The notes under the pieces are model-generated. The model made no database searches. It was not told where the DNA came from and saw only the letters and a list, made by a program, of their open reading frames with translations. Positions 43,520 through 55,578 of a stretch of DNA of 64,000 bases are shown here, in pieces. The translations under genes and the position numbers were made by a program. Every line of letters begins with the position of its first letter. Position 1 is the stretch's first letter. Source of the stretch: Chelydra serpentina (Eukaryota > Chordata > Testudines > Chelydridae); contig JBAIAC010000026.1 in assembly GCA_037349315.1 (NCBI GenBank), positions 29,231,501 through 29,295,500 of the forward strand, in the 5' to 3' direction.

Positions 43520-45838
43520 TCCAGGAAGTTTTTGGAAAGTGTAGGGGACAATTTCCTGGTGCAAGTGCTGGAGGAACCAACTAGGGGAAAAGCTCTTCTT
43601 GAACTGCTGCTCACAAACAGGGAAGAAATAGTAGAGGAAGCAATAGTGGATGGGAACCTGGGAGGCAGTGACCATGAGATGGTCCAGTTCAGGATCCTGA
43701 CACAAGGAAGAAAGGAGAGCAGTAGAACAGAAACCCTGGACTTCAGAAAAGCAGACTTCGACTCCCTCAGGGAACTGATGGGCAAGGTCCCCTGGGAGAA
43801 TAACATGATGGGGAAAGGAGTCGAGGAAAGCTGGCTGTATTTTAAAGAATCCTTATTGAGGTTGCAGGACAAACCATCCCGATGTGTAGAAAGAAAAGTA
43901 AATATGGCAGGCGACCAGCTTGGCTTAACAGTGAAATCCTTGCGCGTCTTAAACACAAAAAAGCAGCGTACAAGAAGTGGAAGATTGGACAAATGACCAG
44001 GGAGGAGTATAAAAGTATTGTTCAGGCATGCAGGAGTGAAATTAGGAATGCCAAATCACACTTGGAGTTGCAGCTAGCCGGAGATGCTAGGAGTAACAAG
44101 AAGGGTTTCTTCAGGTATGTTAGCAACAAGAAGAAAGTCAAGGAAAGTGTGGGCCCCTTGCTGAATGAGGGAGGGAACCTAGTGACAGAGGATGTGGAGA
44201 AAGCTAGTGTACTCAATGCTTTTTTTGCCTCTGTCTTCACAGACAAGGTCAGCTCCCAGACGGCTGCACTCCGCAGCACGGTATGGGGAGGAGGTGACCA
44301 GCCCTCTGTGGAGAAAGAAGTAATTCGGGACTATTTAGAAAAGCTGGACGAGCACAAGTCCATGGGGCCGGATACACTGCATCCAAGGGTGCTAAAGGAG
44401 TTGGCCGATGTGATTGCAGAGCCATTGGCCATTATCTTTGAAAAATTATGGCAATCAGGGGAGGTCCCGGATGACTGGAAAAAAACTAATGTAGTGCCCA
44501 TCTTTAAAAAAGGGAAGAAGGAAGATCCAGGGAACTACAGGCCAGTCAGTCTCACCTCAGTCCCTGGAAAAATCATGGAACAGGTCCTCAAGGAATCAAT
44601 TCTGAACCACTTAAAGGAGGGGAAAGTGATCAGGAACAGTCAGCATGGATTCACCAAGGGCAAGTCATGCCTGACGAACCTAATTGCCTTCTATGATGAG
44701 ATAACTGGCTCTGTGGATGAGGGGAAAGCAGTGGATGTGCTATTTCTTTACTTTAGCAAAGCTTTTAATACAGTCTCCCACAGTATTCTTGCCAGCAAGT
44801 TAAAGAAGTATGGGCTGGATGAATGGACGGTACGGTGGATAGAAAACTGGCTAGATGGTCGGGCTCAACGGGTAGTGATCAATGGTTCCATGTCTAGTTG
44901 GCAGCCGGTATCAAGTGGAGTGCCCCAAGGGTCGGTGCTGGGGCCGGTTTTGTTCAATATCTTCATTAACAATCTGGAGGATGGTGTGGACTGCACCCTT
45001 AGCAAGTTTGCAGATGACACTAAACTGGGAGGAGTGGTTGATACGCTGGAGGGAAGGGTGAGGATACAGAGGGACCTAGACACATTAGAGGATTGGGCCA
45101 AAAGAAATCTGATGAGGTTCAACAAGGACAAGTGCAGAGTCCTGCACTTAGGACGGAAGAATCCCATGCACTGCTACAGACTAGGGACAGAATGGCTGGG
45201 CAGCAGTTCTGCAGAAAAGGACCTAGGGGTTACGGTGGACGAAAAGCTGAATATGAGTCAACAGTGTGCCCTTGTTGCCAAGAAGGCTAATGGCATTTTG
45301 GGTTGTATAAGTAGGGGCATTTCTAGCAGATCAAGGGACGTGATCATTCCCCTCTATTCGGCACTGGTGAGGCCTCATTTGGAGTACTGTGTCCAGTTTT
45401 GGGCCCCACACTACAAGAAGGATGTGGATAAATTGGAAAGAGTCCAGAGGAGGGCAACAAAAATGGTTAGGGGGCTGGAGCACATGACTTATGAGGAGAG
45501 GCTGAGGGAACTGGGATTGTTTAGGCTGCAGAAGAGAAGACTGAGGGGGGATTTGATAGCTGCTTTCAACTACCTGACAGAACAAGGAGTAATGATTTCA
45601 AGTTGCAGAGGGGGAGGTTTAGATTGGATATTAGGAAAAACTTTTTCACTAGTAGGGTGGTGAAGAACTGGAATGGGTTACCTAGGGAAGTGGTGGAATC
45701 TCCTTCCTTAGAGATTTTTAAGGTCAGGCTTGACAAAGCCTGGGATGATTTAGTTGGGGTTGGTCCTGCTTTGAGCAGGGGGTTGGACTAGATGACCTCC
45801 TGAGGTCCCTTCCAACCCTGAGATTCTATGATTCTATG
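43520..45838 (+). mobile_element. CR1 LINE, 5'-truncated, second copy
   Basis: Nearly the same sequence as 4252-6587, but extending about 30 bp further 5'. It ends with attctatgattctatg. Damage: a 1-bp deletion near 43869, a Tyr codon in place of the motif A Asp at 44749-44751, and a 52-bp deletion at 45575/45576 (equivalent to 6271-6322). The target duplication is very short (about aat). Confidence 0.9.
43882..45663 (+). pseudogene. CR1 ORF2 remnant with full RT core
   Basis: A 593-codon open stretch that includes the linker, RT motif A ([10 protein letters not shown], with the first catalytic Asp replaced by Tyr), motif B ([12 protein letters not shown]), motif C (FADD) and part of the C-terminus. 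Both positions where the sister copy has stop codons (5201 and 6185) are sense codons here (Lys and Tyr). The frame is lost at the 52-bp deletion. The endonuclease end lies in a different frame (43520-43880) because of a 1-bp deletion. Loss of the motif A Asp should abolish polymerase activity. Confidence 0.85.
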
Positions 45839-47989
45839 AATTAAGGTGGAAGTGGGCTATTCTCAACAGTTGACAAGAAGGGGTGGAAATCACTTTTGTA
45901 GTGCAAATGAGGCCAATGTAAACAGGGTGGCCCATGCATCTGTAGGATGCAGCTGCTAAAGGGAGAAATGACTATATACGTGAGAAGACCTACTCTTAAA
46001 TCCTTAAATAGAAGGCCATAGTGACCAAATCCCATGTGGGAAAGCGGTCCAAACAAGTCAGCACATTTATATCACTTGATTGGACATACTGGCAAGAGGC
46101 AAGCTGTACTGTTAAGTAAGTTGTTCATGAAGAGAAGTTATAATATCCCACCAGCCTTCATGAACATGTACATATGTGAGTGGCTGTCCTCTGTCTCACA
46201 TATTGAAGCTAAGTGTTCGTTCCCGCCACTTTGCCTGGAAGTTGCCTATCTGTGGAGGAATAGCAGCAGTGCCAGGCCGGGACAATCGTGATACAGAAAA
46301 AACAAAACTTCATGAGTCTGAAATTCTCAGATAATTTCCTGGAAGGGAAAGAGAGCACCACACATTACAGGGGAGACATTAACACAGTGGGTCATCCTTG
46401 CTTATTTAAAATAAAAATTAAAAAAACAACAACATAGGTCTAAGCAAACTGAGGTGCCGCCAGTAATTCCCAAATCAGGCCTGGAATCTTTGCCAAGTCA
46501 GAAGGGGCAGCATTTTAAAAGACTCCATTCAGCTTCTTCACTGCACCTGGAATGCAAAGAAACAGAGGCTTTACTTTGAATCCTAACTCTCCTTCTCCTT
46601 AAAGAAGACAAAACAAAGTTCCATTTTATCTTTAACAAACAAAGAGGGTATAATTCACCCTTCCCCTAAAAATGCAAGATTTAAAAAATGTAAAAATTGG
46701 GGGTTTGGAAGAGAAAACCCAAACCACATCCTGTGCATGAGGTCTCCAGTCTGCAGGAGTTTGTTTGGGTATTCAGCTCCATTTGAATATTTCACATATT
46801 AATCAGCAGAGAAATGTTTCGATGGAAAATTACTTCTGGTGTTTTTCCTCTCCAAATACATAGCACAAGAGTTCAGGGACAGTCTGCAGAATGGTCACTT
46901 AATTGTGTAGTCAGGGCCCCAATGAGAAATGAGTTGTTTGACTTAACCACTAAAATGTTTGCTGCAACCAGGAAAAAAAATATTTAGTGCATTAAAACTG
47001 GCTGAAGTAGAAAATGGAAGCCATTGATTGAAGATTTCAGCAAGTTCTATGGAAATAAATGAATGCATTTTATATGGTAAAAATATTCATTTTATTTATG
47101 AGTGAATTCTCTTCTGGAACACGATGTTCTAAAATATGTCCTTTCTGTCAACACAATATAGGGTTTTGCCTAACAGTGTTGGAATTATTTATGCAGGGTA
47201 TTACCACGATACTATTTAACCATAAAAATTCCTTAAAGTCCAAAGGCCAAATGGTATTTTATACTGTTGCTTTAAACATGCCTTTAAAAAGCCTAAATAT
47301 TAAGCAATTTACTACATCCAAACAGTGACACAACATTTACAAGCATTTGATCAAGATACAAGTGGGCTAAACCCAGGGGTGCTTAGACCCATACTGGTGC
47401 TCTCCAGAGTGGTCAGGCAGATATTAGCAATGAACCCTTTAAGATTTAACTTTTTTTTATAACCTGCAACAAACAAGAGATCGTTCACAAATACTGACTT
47501 CAGTTTAAAACCATTTGGAGACAGTTCACCCTTATTACAAGTCTTAATCCAGATAAAATTTACAATCTCCTTTCTTCTCAAGGCCTTTCCTCCCCTCCTT
47601 CTTACTGACCAACAGTTTTTCCATTGCACCTAGTTCACATAGGCTGCAACAGTGGGTTGGAAGGACCATGCTGGTTTATTTGAAGACAGATTCTCTTTGT
47701 CGTATTTAAAACCATTTGCTGCCACCCCTACTGGTCATATGCCTTCTTTTCACAAACTTCCCCTTATCGTATTAGTTATTCTTTGAACCAGATGTCTTCC
47801 CTACTTCACCCCTTCTGGCCTTGTATCTAATTATTTTCAAGGTCTTCCTTCTACTTACTTTTCAGGGCCTTTCTTTATAACCCATTTTCTTAACCAAATT
47901 TAAATTAACCCTAATTCTTTAATTTCATATTTTTCCTGTAGAATGTGACCGCGGTTGTGCATTATGGTTGATATTCACATTTGGCTTTT

Positions 47990-48140
47990 AAAAATTAGGC
48001 AAAAATTAGCCTGGAATGGCAAACTGCAGCCACTGGGAGCTGCGATCAGCCGAACCTGCGGACACTGCAGGTAAACAAACTGTCCCATCCCACCAGTGGA
48101 TTTCCCTGACAGGCCGTGTGCCAAAGGTTGTCGATCCCTG
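47990..48140. repeat. hAT-type element fragment
   Basis: The right end 'ccaaaggttgtcgatccctg' is a typical hAT terminus (CAGGGATCGACAACCTTTGG in reverse). 'tggatttccctgacaggccg' and 'cactgggagctgcgatcagc' are familiar inner parts of this reptile family. No left terminus found, so it is truncated. Confidence 0.55.
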
Positions 48141-48164
48141 TTCTAGACTCTAGAATCTAGAGTA

Positions 48165-48241
48165 ATACAGGACACTGGGGTCGTGTAGTAATTTTTGTTG
48201 TTGGAAGTGGGTCGCAGTACAATGGAGTTTGAGAACCCCTG
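48165..48241. repeat. Second hAT-type end fragment
   Basis: It ends 'ggagtttgagaacccctg', an hAT terminus (CAGGGGTTCTCAAACT in reverse), preceded by 'gtgggtcgcagtacaatg'. Only about 77 bp remain. Confidence 0.5.
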
Positions 48242-48726
48242 CTATATTCTGACTATTCAAGAGAATTGGAGGAATAAGGATAGGGAGAGAGACCTTATTC
48301 TCAGCTTTATATTATCTACTTTTATCTATTATGTTAGTTGTTCCACTTGAAATTCCACAGGTTGGCAGTGGCTCAGTTTAATTCTTGACAGCTTTCAGAT
48401 TCTCTCTACAACAGACAATTAGTCACAAACTCAAGAGCTTTTCTATCTAAGCCTATATTGGTCCCGTTTGTCAGAGTATGAAACTCTGGAAAACAACTTA
48501 CTGTAACTCCAGAAATAGCTATTGCAACAACATGTCAGCTTCACATTTTGTCCAAGCATGACATGACACAAAGAGTAATCTATGAGCTCCAAAACCTGGA
48601 GGAGGTGGTAAACCTCAGTAAAACAGTTGGCCAAAAAGCAATATTTGAACAGCTTTCCTTTGAACAGATCAATGCATTCACCGTCTTAAAAGGTCTATTC
48701 ACCAGCTGTGTTTTATTTGCAGCTTC

Positions 48727-48783
48727 AGTAACTCAGTACCAACTCAGTACCAACAGCTCTACCAACTCAGTACCAACTCAGTA
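48727..48783. repeat. Short minisatellite (actcagtacca)n
   Basis: Four units of actcagtacca interrupted by 'acagctctacca'. A local tandem duplication. Confidence 0.8.
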
Positions 48784-49187
48784 ACTTCTTATTCCATGCA
48801 ACAGGAAATGATTTGTGCAGCCACACCTATTTCAGGAGCTCAGCCCAGCATCCAAGTCTAGTTCCACATAGATCTCTTAGTACTCAACGTGTAACTGCAT
48901 GCTGTTTCCACAAACCCATTATATACACAGTGGAGGATAAGAATGGGTTGTTCAAAGCCAGTTTGCAGCAGCAGATTATGATCCGACTGCAATAGGGCAT
49001 ACTTTCTACCTGGAGCAGCCTCCATGGACCAACCTGCAGGTTCCTATAAACAAAGCTATCTCATTTTCTGAATGACCCTGTTATTGGAAAGAACATGTGG
49101 ACAAACTGAGAAAACTGCTTCTAAAAGCCCACCTGGGTCACTGAACAATATCGTGGACTATGGCTTTTGCAAGTTGGAGGTGATCAT

Positions 49188-49392
49188 AAGACCTTGTCTA
49201 AACACACAAGCTGAACTGCTTTAACTATATCAGTATAGTTAAAGCAATACATGCCCTCCTCCCCATGGATGCAGTTACACCAAGAAAAGGTACTTGTACC
49301 AGTATAGTGTATTCCTATAGGGGAAGGGAAATACACTATATTGGTATAAGGCATTTTTACACTGATATAGCTGCATCCACACTATGGGTATA
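49188..49392. mobile_element. MITE with two internal hairpins
   Basis: Perfect 12-bp arms GCTTTAACTATA (49218-49229) and TATAGTTAAAGC (49234-49245) form one hairpin. A second lies at 49309-49324/49327-49344 around 'agtatagtgtatt'. The outer ends (ccttgtctaaacac; gcatccacactatggg) are weakly inverted. No ORF. Confidence 0.5.
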
Positions 49393-49394
49393 TT

Positions 49395-49880
49395 CTCTCC
49401 AATTTGTCCACAACTTTCTTAAAGTAGGGTGCCCAGCATTGGACACTCTACTCCAGCTGAGGCCTCACCAGTGCCAAATAGAGCAGAACCTTTATCTCAG
49501 CATCTTACATGGGACACTCCTATTAATACACCCTAGAATGATATGAGCCTTTTCTGCATCTGCATAACATTGTTGACTCACACTCAATTTGTGTTCCAGT
49601 ATAACTCCCAGATCCTTTTCTGAAATACTGCTGCCTAGCTAGCTATTCCTCATTTTATAGTTGTGCATTTGATTTTTTTTCTTTCCTAAGTATTGTACTT
49701 TGCACTTGTCTCTATTGAATTTCATCTTGTTGATTTCAGACCAATTCTCCAATTTATCAAGGTCATTTTGAGTTCTGTTCCTATCTTCAAAGTGCCTGCA
49801 CCCATCCCAGTATAGCAAATTTTGTGTGCACACTCCACTTCATTATCCAAGTCACTGATGAAATTATTGAAACATACGAT
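49395..49880 (-). mobile_element. CR1 LINE fragment, reverse orientation
   Basis: On the minus strand it contains 'aattggagaattggtctgaa' (encoding the ...LDKLENW-EINKMKFNRDK region of CR1 RT, 49639-49833) followed by 'cagtatttcagaaaaggatc' and 'ctggtgaggcctcagctgga' of the RT C-terminal part. Frames are broken. Confidence 0.8.
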
Positions 49881-50639
49881 TCCCTTTGTATCTGATCCAC
49901 AGAGGATATGAGTCTGTTACAGCTCTCAGCTTGGTTGATTGGCTTTTTTAGCCCATGCTGTAGAGACTCATGTTTTCAGCGGTAGTGGTTCACAGTTCAG
50001 TCTCTGGTGTGACAGCTTAATTGGCAGCCATCACACTTACCTACTATGTTTTCAAGGCAGACTATATGTTTACATACATGTCTTGTACTTGGTCAGCAGT
50101 ATGTCAGAATGCCCACTACTACATGACCCTGTTGTGCTGTGATATTTAACAACAACACCAACGAGTTAACTTTATTGTTACAGAGACTTCATTATGCTGA
50201 TCTAAAGTAACTGGGAAGTGCCTAGATCCTCTGACAAGAGATGCTAGAGAGACCCACTCATACTTTATATTAAGGGTACATTTAGAAATAGTTTTAAAGG
50301 GCTAATTAATGATGAATAGATGTTTTAATGATTAATCAAGTGGTATGGATTGTTAGAGTCAAAGGATTGTTTATAGCAATTCATAACACCTTCTACTGAT
50401 GTCCTGATAACCAGGGTTTGGGAACAGCCAGTACAGACTTACGCACTGTACAGGCACTTCTCTGGAACTATTATCTTGTTCTCCTGAATCTCAGCATTTT
50501 TTCCACTCTCCCCCACCCCCAGCTGTTCTGGTTGTGAAGAAAACCTCTCAAATGGGAATGGAATTTAGCCAGTGCAAAGATGTCTAGGTGAGTCTGGAAC
50601 AGCTCTGACAGGCGTGAATTGCCCCATTCATCTCCCTGA

Positions 50640-50836
50640 GATGAGGTAAGGAATGGTGTCCTTAGCCTCTGTTTGTCAGAGGGGGGTGATGGATGGCAGG
50701 AGAGAGATCACTTGATCATTACCTGTTAGGTCCACTCACTACGGGGCACCTGGCATTGGCCACTGTCGGTGGACAGGATACTGGGCTGTATGGACCTTTG
50801 GTCTGACCCAGTACGGCCATTCTTATGTTCTTAGGT
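50640..50836 (+). repeat. CR1-type LINE 3' end
   Basis: 'gacaggatactgggctgtat', 'ggacctttggtctgacccag' and the end 'tacggccattcttatgttct' form the familiar 3' terminus of another CR1 subfamily, with a different tail from the ATTCTATG copies. Confidence 0.75.
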
Positions 50837-51785
50837 GTGAACCCAGACACCCAATGATGATTGTTTGAACCTCAACACAGTTAGCTATTTCATTCATGTA
50901 AAAAAGGAGAGGCCGGGTCACACATCTGCACAATTCCCTGTGGGCAACATCTCATTTTGGTGCCACAAATGGGCAGGAGGTGCCACCGCTTATTTTTTTC
51001 CTTTCAGTCAAGAAGGATCCAGGCCCAAGGAGGACAGCAGATTCCTTGGGAATAGTCAAGCCCCACTCAGGGAAGCCTGATTCAAAGAGCCCAGTGGACC
51101 TCAATTAATTGAGAGACATCGGATTTTGATGACTCAAGTGAAACAGGCTTATTGTGTTGAAGGAGGCTGGAAGAGTACCAGCACTTTTCCTCCCGAATCC
51201 TACCCCAGTCTATAACACATACTACTCATGTTGGTAAACTTGTAACATCTATTAGTCACTTATTAACCCTTTATAAGCTGTTGATAAATGTACCCTTCAT
51301 AGAAAGTGATCAAAACCCCTTGGAGAGCTACAGAGGTCAGGCCTGCTGTCAAAGAACCGAGTGGCAAAACTCCCATTGACCTCAATGGAAGGTGGATCAC
51401 ATTCATTGTCTAACTTTAATTGGCTTAGGCCAGACCCATTTGCAAGAAGCTGGATGGGGATGTTGCTAAATGCTTCTATGACATTCACGTAAGTAGTCTG
51501 ATTGTATCTCCTTGAAAATGACAATGCAGGGATGAATGTTTCTTGAATGCCCATTTGCTTTTCCATGACCTTCATCCTCAAAGTTTTAAATATTACTCCT
51601 GAAAAATGGAGTTCACTGATGACAAAACAAATACATCGTTCAGTTCCAGTGTACGCTATGTAAAATGGATCTGGCCCAACTGAAATGAGTTGAAGAGGAG
51701 GAATGAGAACAAGGGGGTACCTTATGCTGAAGCATCAAACACATTTCGTAAGCAAGGCGTACAGCCAACTCTATCACTACAGTTT

Positions 51786-51792
51786 TATAAAG
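51786..51792 (+). promoter_or_regulatory. CLEC3A: Candidate TATA box of CLEC3A
   Basis: TATAAAG lies 102-108 bp before the ATG at 51894, which would give a start site near 51815-51820 and a 5' UTR of about 75 bases. Plausible for a tissue-restricted gene, but based on motif and position only. Confidence 0.4.
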
Positions 51793-51893
51793 CTGACCTC
51801 AGTCAGTTCATATTGAGCTGTGGCTGTATGATTTGCTCTCTTAGCTGCTATAGAGACTCTCTGGAAGCTTCTTATTAGCTTTTGAAAAGAGAC

Positions 51894-52008
51894 ATGGCAC
51901 AAACTGGACTTCTAATTTTTCTCCTCATTAGCATACTACTGCTGGATCAAGCTACTGGCCAGGCTTCCAAGTTCAAAGCCAGAAAGCACAGTAAACGTAG
52001 AGTGAAAG
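51894..52008 (+). CDS. CLEC3A: CLEC3A exon 1 (signal peptide, basic segment)
   Basis: The ATG at 51894 (context gagacATGG) opens a hydrophobic signal sequence, MAQTGLLIFLLISILLLDQA, with cleavage likely near residues 22-24. The strongly basic segment KARKHSKRRVK follows, a probable glycosaminoglycan-binding patch as in mammalian CLEC3A. The exon ends in phase 1 at donor gtaatg (52009). CLEC3A (cartilage-derived C-type lectin, tetranectin family) is a secreted matrix protein expressed mainly in cartilage in mammals. This exon is below 120 bp, so it is easily missed. Confidence 0.92.
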
Positions 52009-54191
52009 GTAATGGTTTAATTTGGGGGCATATATACCAGGGGCATTTACAATACGCGTAAATATTATTTGAACCAGTGGTTAATATTATTTTTTAAATG
52101 TATTATCAAAGGGTATTTGTGCCTATATTTACTCTGCCTAGAGAGAAGAGTTTGTATACATTATTTGCGTTACAAGTACTAGTAAAGTGAAGTGTAATGT
52201 GCCAAACTATATTACATAAATATAGGGTAGAGAGCCAAATAGTGTCCTCTCTGCTCCATTGACTTTATTTGGGATTCTGAGTTGTAAATGAGATCGCAGT
52301 TTGTCCCATGATCTTCAGTTATCTATTATATAATTGATATCACAAAGAATGGAATATCATGTGCATCTGGTTAAAACAAGCTGAATAAACTAACAGACTC
52401 CTAAGGATTTTTGTTGAGATTTATTTTCCATGACCTAGAAAGTTTTGTAACTTTTTAATGGGATATTTGTAGGATATTCTTCTGTTCTAATTATTTAGGT
52501 AGTTTTGTACAATGATGGACAAAAGAAACCAGAAAGAATTTGTGAGAAAAGTATAGTTTCCCAATAAAAATATGCAGCGCAAAGACAAAAACCTTGAATG
52601 TTGTTGGGAAATGTGTGTATTTAATTTAAACTTACTTCCCATTTTTTGGAAAGCATAATGTAGATTACACAGTTGGTGAATATTTACTTGTTAGTCAGTG
52701 AAAAGTAAGCAGCTTACACAAGTCCATTTCTTACTATGCTCACACTACTCTAAAAGTCAGGAGGCTGTATGGCATTTGTTTCCCCTTCTCATGAATCTAT
52801 CTGTCTAGTTTTGAGGGTTTTACACCATGCTCATTACCACGGTATCTGGGAGCCCTGATCCCTATTGTAACCCATGTGCATTTCTGTGCAGTAGCAAAGT
52901 AAATCTGAACATCGGGCCTCTTTTATTTAGGTGACTAACTTTAGACACCCAAAATTGAAAAGGTCTGCCATAGCATCTTTTGGGATTGTTTGGGGTTATT
53001 TTGCCAAGACAAGTATATAAAATGGGTTGTAGCCCAATAACTAAATATAATTTTCAAAGCAAAAATTCCATTGGGGAAAAAAACTCTCAACATCTCCACC
53101 CCATCTAATAGCTAAATTAGGACATGTCTACGTTACAAAATTATGTTGACCTAACTTATGTATGCATACAGCCACCGTAGTTATAAAATCGCTTGTGAAT
53201 GTGCACACTTAGCTCCTTGTGTCAGCAGTGCGTGTCCTCACCAGGAGTTCTTGCACCAATTGAATTGTCAGTGTAGTGCACTGTGGGATGGCTTTTGAAA
53301 GTCAGTAACAGTCGACGGAAGTAACGCAGTGACTACATTGACCTAATTTCATCCATCTTGACTCTACCCCATTTGGGGAAATGGTGTTACTAAATTGGTG
53401 TAGAGAGGCGCTTACGTTGGGGGGAGCCAAATTTAAGTGAAGACACTTCCACAGCGAGGTTGATGCAATGCAGCTTACATTGACCTAACCATGTAGCATA
53501 GACCAGGCCTCAAATGTACAGCCAAAACCAAATCTCTTCAGCAGCCCTAGTACAATAATGACTGATCTCTAAGTAATAGTCTGAATTTATAATTCAGTAA
53601 CACGTTAAAAAGTTGGAATAAGTGAACTACCATGAGAGTGCATTGGAATTTCATGTGTATTCACCTAAAGAGAGCCCAAAATGCAATTCAGTAGAAACCA
53701 ATGAGCAAAACAGCAAGCTGTCATATTAATACTATACTTAATCTTGGGAAATTAATTTTACTAAACCTATGTATTTCAAAATAGTTAAATATGCAATGTA
53801 TTTGTTTATGAATATTTTTTGCTTTATTCTCATCCTGCATACATTTTGTGTTGGTACAATCTCGCTGATTTCAATGGAAGAAGGTGCACTAGTGTCACAG
53901 AGCACTGAGTCTGACCCAGGTGAACATTTCGTTTGTCTTATAATTATTACTAGAATTGCATTGCTTTGATATTGTGATTTTTTATGGGATTTAAATGATT
54001 GCTACTTAATTTTATTGCATTATAGCATTTTGGTTGTCTCTGAATATTGTAAATTACTATGATTTTTCTCCCAACAAAAGAGTTATGCAAATCTCATACA
54101 TGCAGAAGCCCATGATATTTCAACAGAGCTTCTGATTTAAAGATATTCTTCAGTGTGTATATTTATTTATTTATTCATTCATTCTTTTAAG
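52009..54191 (+). other. CLEC3A: CLEC3A intron 1
   Basis: 2183 bp, GT at 52009 to AG at 54190-54191. It contains a MITE at 53116-53512 and is otherwise AT-rich without recognisable content. Confidence 0.85.
53116..53512. mobile_element. MITE in CLEC3A intron 1
   Basis: The left end 'aggacatgtctacgttac' and the reverse complement of the right end ('aggcctggtctatgctac') match at 13 of 18 positions. 'gttgacctaacttatgta' near the left and 'cattgacctaaccatgta' near the right extend the symmetry. The interior includes 'gcactgtgggatggcttttg'. No transposase ORF; the target duplication is unclear (perhaps 3 bp). Confidence 0.55.
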
Positions 54192-54275
54192 AAAAGGACG
54201 GTGATCTAAAGACTCAGATTGACAAGCTGTGGCTAGAAGTAAACTCCCTAAAAGAAATGCAGGCACTTCAGACAG
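54192..54275 (+). CDS. CLEC3A: CLEC3A exon 2 (trimerisation coiled coil)
   Basis: An 84-bp exon, phase 1 to phase 1, encoding residues 39-66, including DLKTQIDKLWLEVNSLKEMQ. Leucines and isoleucines at heptad spacing predict a short coiled coil, the counterpart of the tetranectin trimerisation helix. Acceptor ttttaag, donor gtaaaac. The exon joins exactly with exons 1 and 3 without frame disruption. Confidence 0.92.
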
Positions 54276-55578
54276 GTAAAACATGTTTTATTAGTCTATT
54301 TTTACTAGGAAATGTCACTAAACATTTCATCAGTGAAACTAAACATTCCCCTGTCCCCACTATAATGTTCAATGAAGAATCGTGCTTCTTTGACAAGTGG
54401 GATTCCTTAGCAACATGGCACCGAGATGTTGCCAACATCTTCCACTTGATATAGCCAGCAATGACCTGGACTTTGGAAGAGCCATGCTGGCATATCTTGT
54501 AGTCTATTACCACATGGGGAAGCATAGCCCAAAATAATTAAGATTTAATAAATGAGACTGTTGTGCAAACCAGGCTTTGAATGTAATCTCTCTCTTTTAA
54601 AAGGCATTTCTAGTTTTAAATCACCTTGGGTCACTTGAAATTGGCATTTGAAGGGAGGAGGTTGGTGGAAAAAGTGACTGGAAATGAAGCCCTAAAGAGT
54701 TTTATGTCCTCCGTGTGTGATCCTGCCAGTGGCAATATTTATCTATCAATTGCCCAAACAGAGATTTGAATTATGAATTTCCAATCAATATCTGAAGATC
54801 AGGTCATACTGTAAAACTAGCCCTTTAGCACTTTCTGCCTTCCATTTATTTACTAGGGACTAGGCTTAGCTAATGCATAACACGCTTTACTTTGGCACTT
54901 AAATATCAAAAGTATGAAAAGACCTTTAGATCTTTGTTGTTGGTGTGAAGCCAAGAATACACCTACTTCCTGACAACTAAACCAGCTCTGCCAACAATAC
55001 AAACATCCATTTCTCCTCAGTGTACGTTATGAATCCGATGAGGTGAAGCCAAATGTGTGAAGTTGGCAGTAGGGACTATTTATGAAAAAAATGAAGTTAA
55101 ACAAACAGGCTACATCGTCTTTGTGTGTATGTGTGTTCTCAAACAGCAGCATAAATAATCCTTGAGGAAATTACGTTCCTGGCTGGATCCAGGCTGAGAA
55201 TGGTGACCAAAGTAGATCAATATAAAAAGCTTACCGGTGGGATTTTCAATAGCCCCTTCTGGAATTAAGATCACAAATCCCACTGAAAGTCAACGTGACT
55301 TGTAGGCCTTGCTCCCTTAAGGGCTTTTGAAAATCTCCCATTAAAACCTCAACTCTGTTCTGGAACAGGCCTAGCCATTTTGCCAGCCAGGGCAGAAAAT
55401 GTTCTTGGTGCTCTGCCCACCTCCACAAACCTGCCCACAAGCAGCCAAATGCACAAAATAAAAAAAATAAAAGCTGAGTGGCACTGCCCTGCTCACCGGC
55501 TTCTAAAACCAGTCCAGACCCTATTCTAATATGTGACTCCATTTCTTAATCAACATGCTCAACCATATCTATTCACAG
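54276..55578 (+). other. CLEC3A: CLEC3A intron 2
   Basis: 1303 bp from gtaaaac to attcacag. It includes a palindromic interspersed element at about 55240-55345 ('gattttcaatagccccttct' ... 'cttttgaaaatctcccatt'). Confidence 0.85.

Larger units (their letters stand above)
28400..51780. other. Intergenic region between VAT1L and CLEC3A
   Basis: No host exon was recognised in these 23 kb. The identifiable content is repeats: MIR pieces, a GT palindrome, the hammerhead-like retroposon, a SINE plus hAT pair, several MITEs and CR1 copies, all listed separately. The stretches 30700-35870, 41060-43400, 45940-47980 and 50840-51780 show nothing beyond homopolymers and short diverged repeats. ORFs there are short and lack recognisable motifs. 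Confidence 0.6.

Noticed and set aside
48727..48783. CRISPR-like short repeats
   Set aside because: Adjacent units of about 11 bp with no spacers, in a vertebrate genome; a simple minisatellite.
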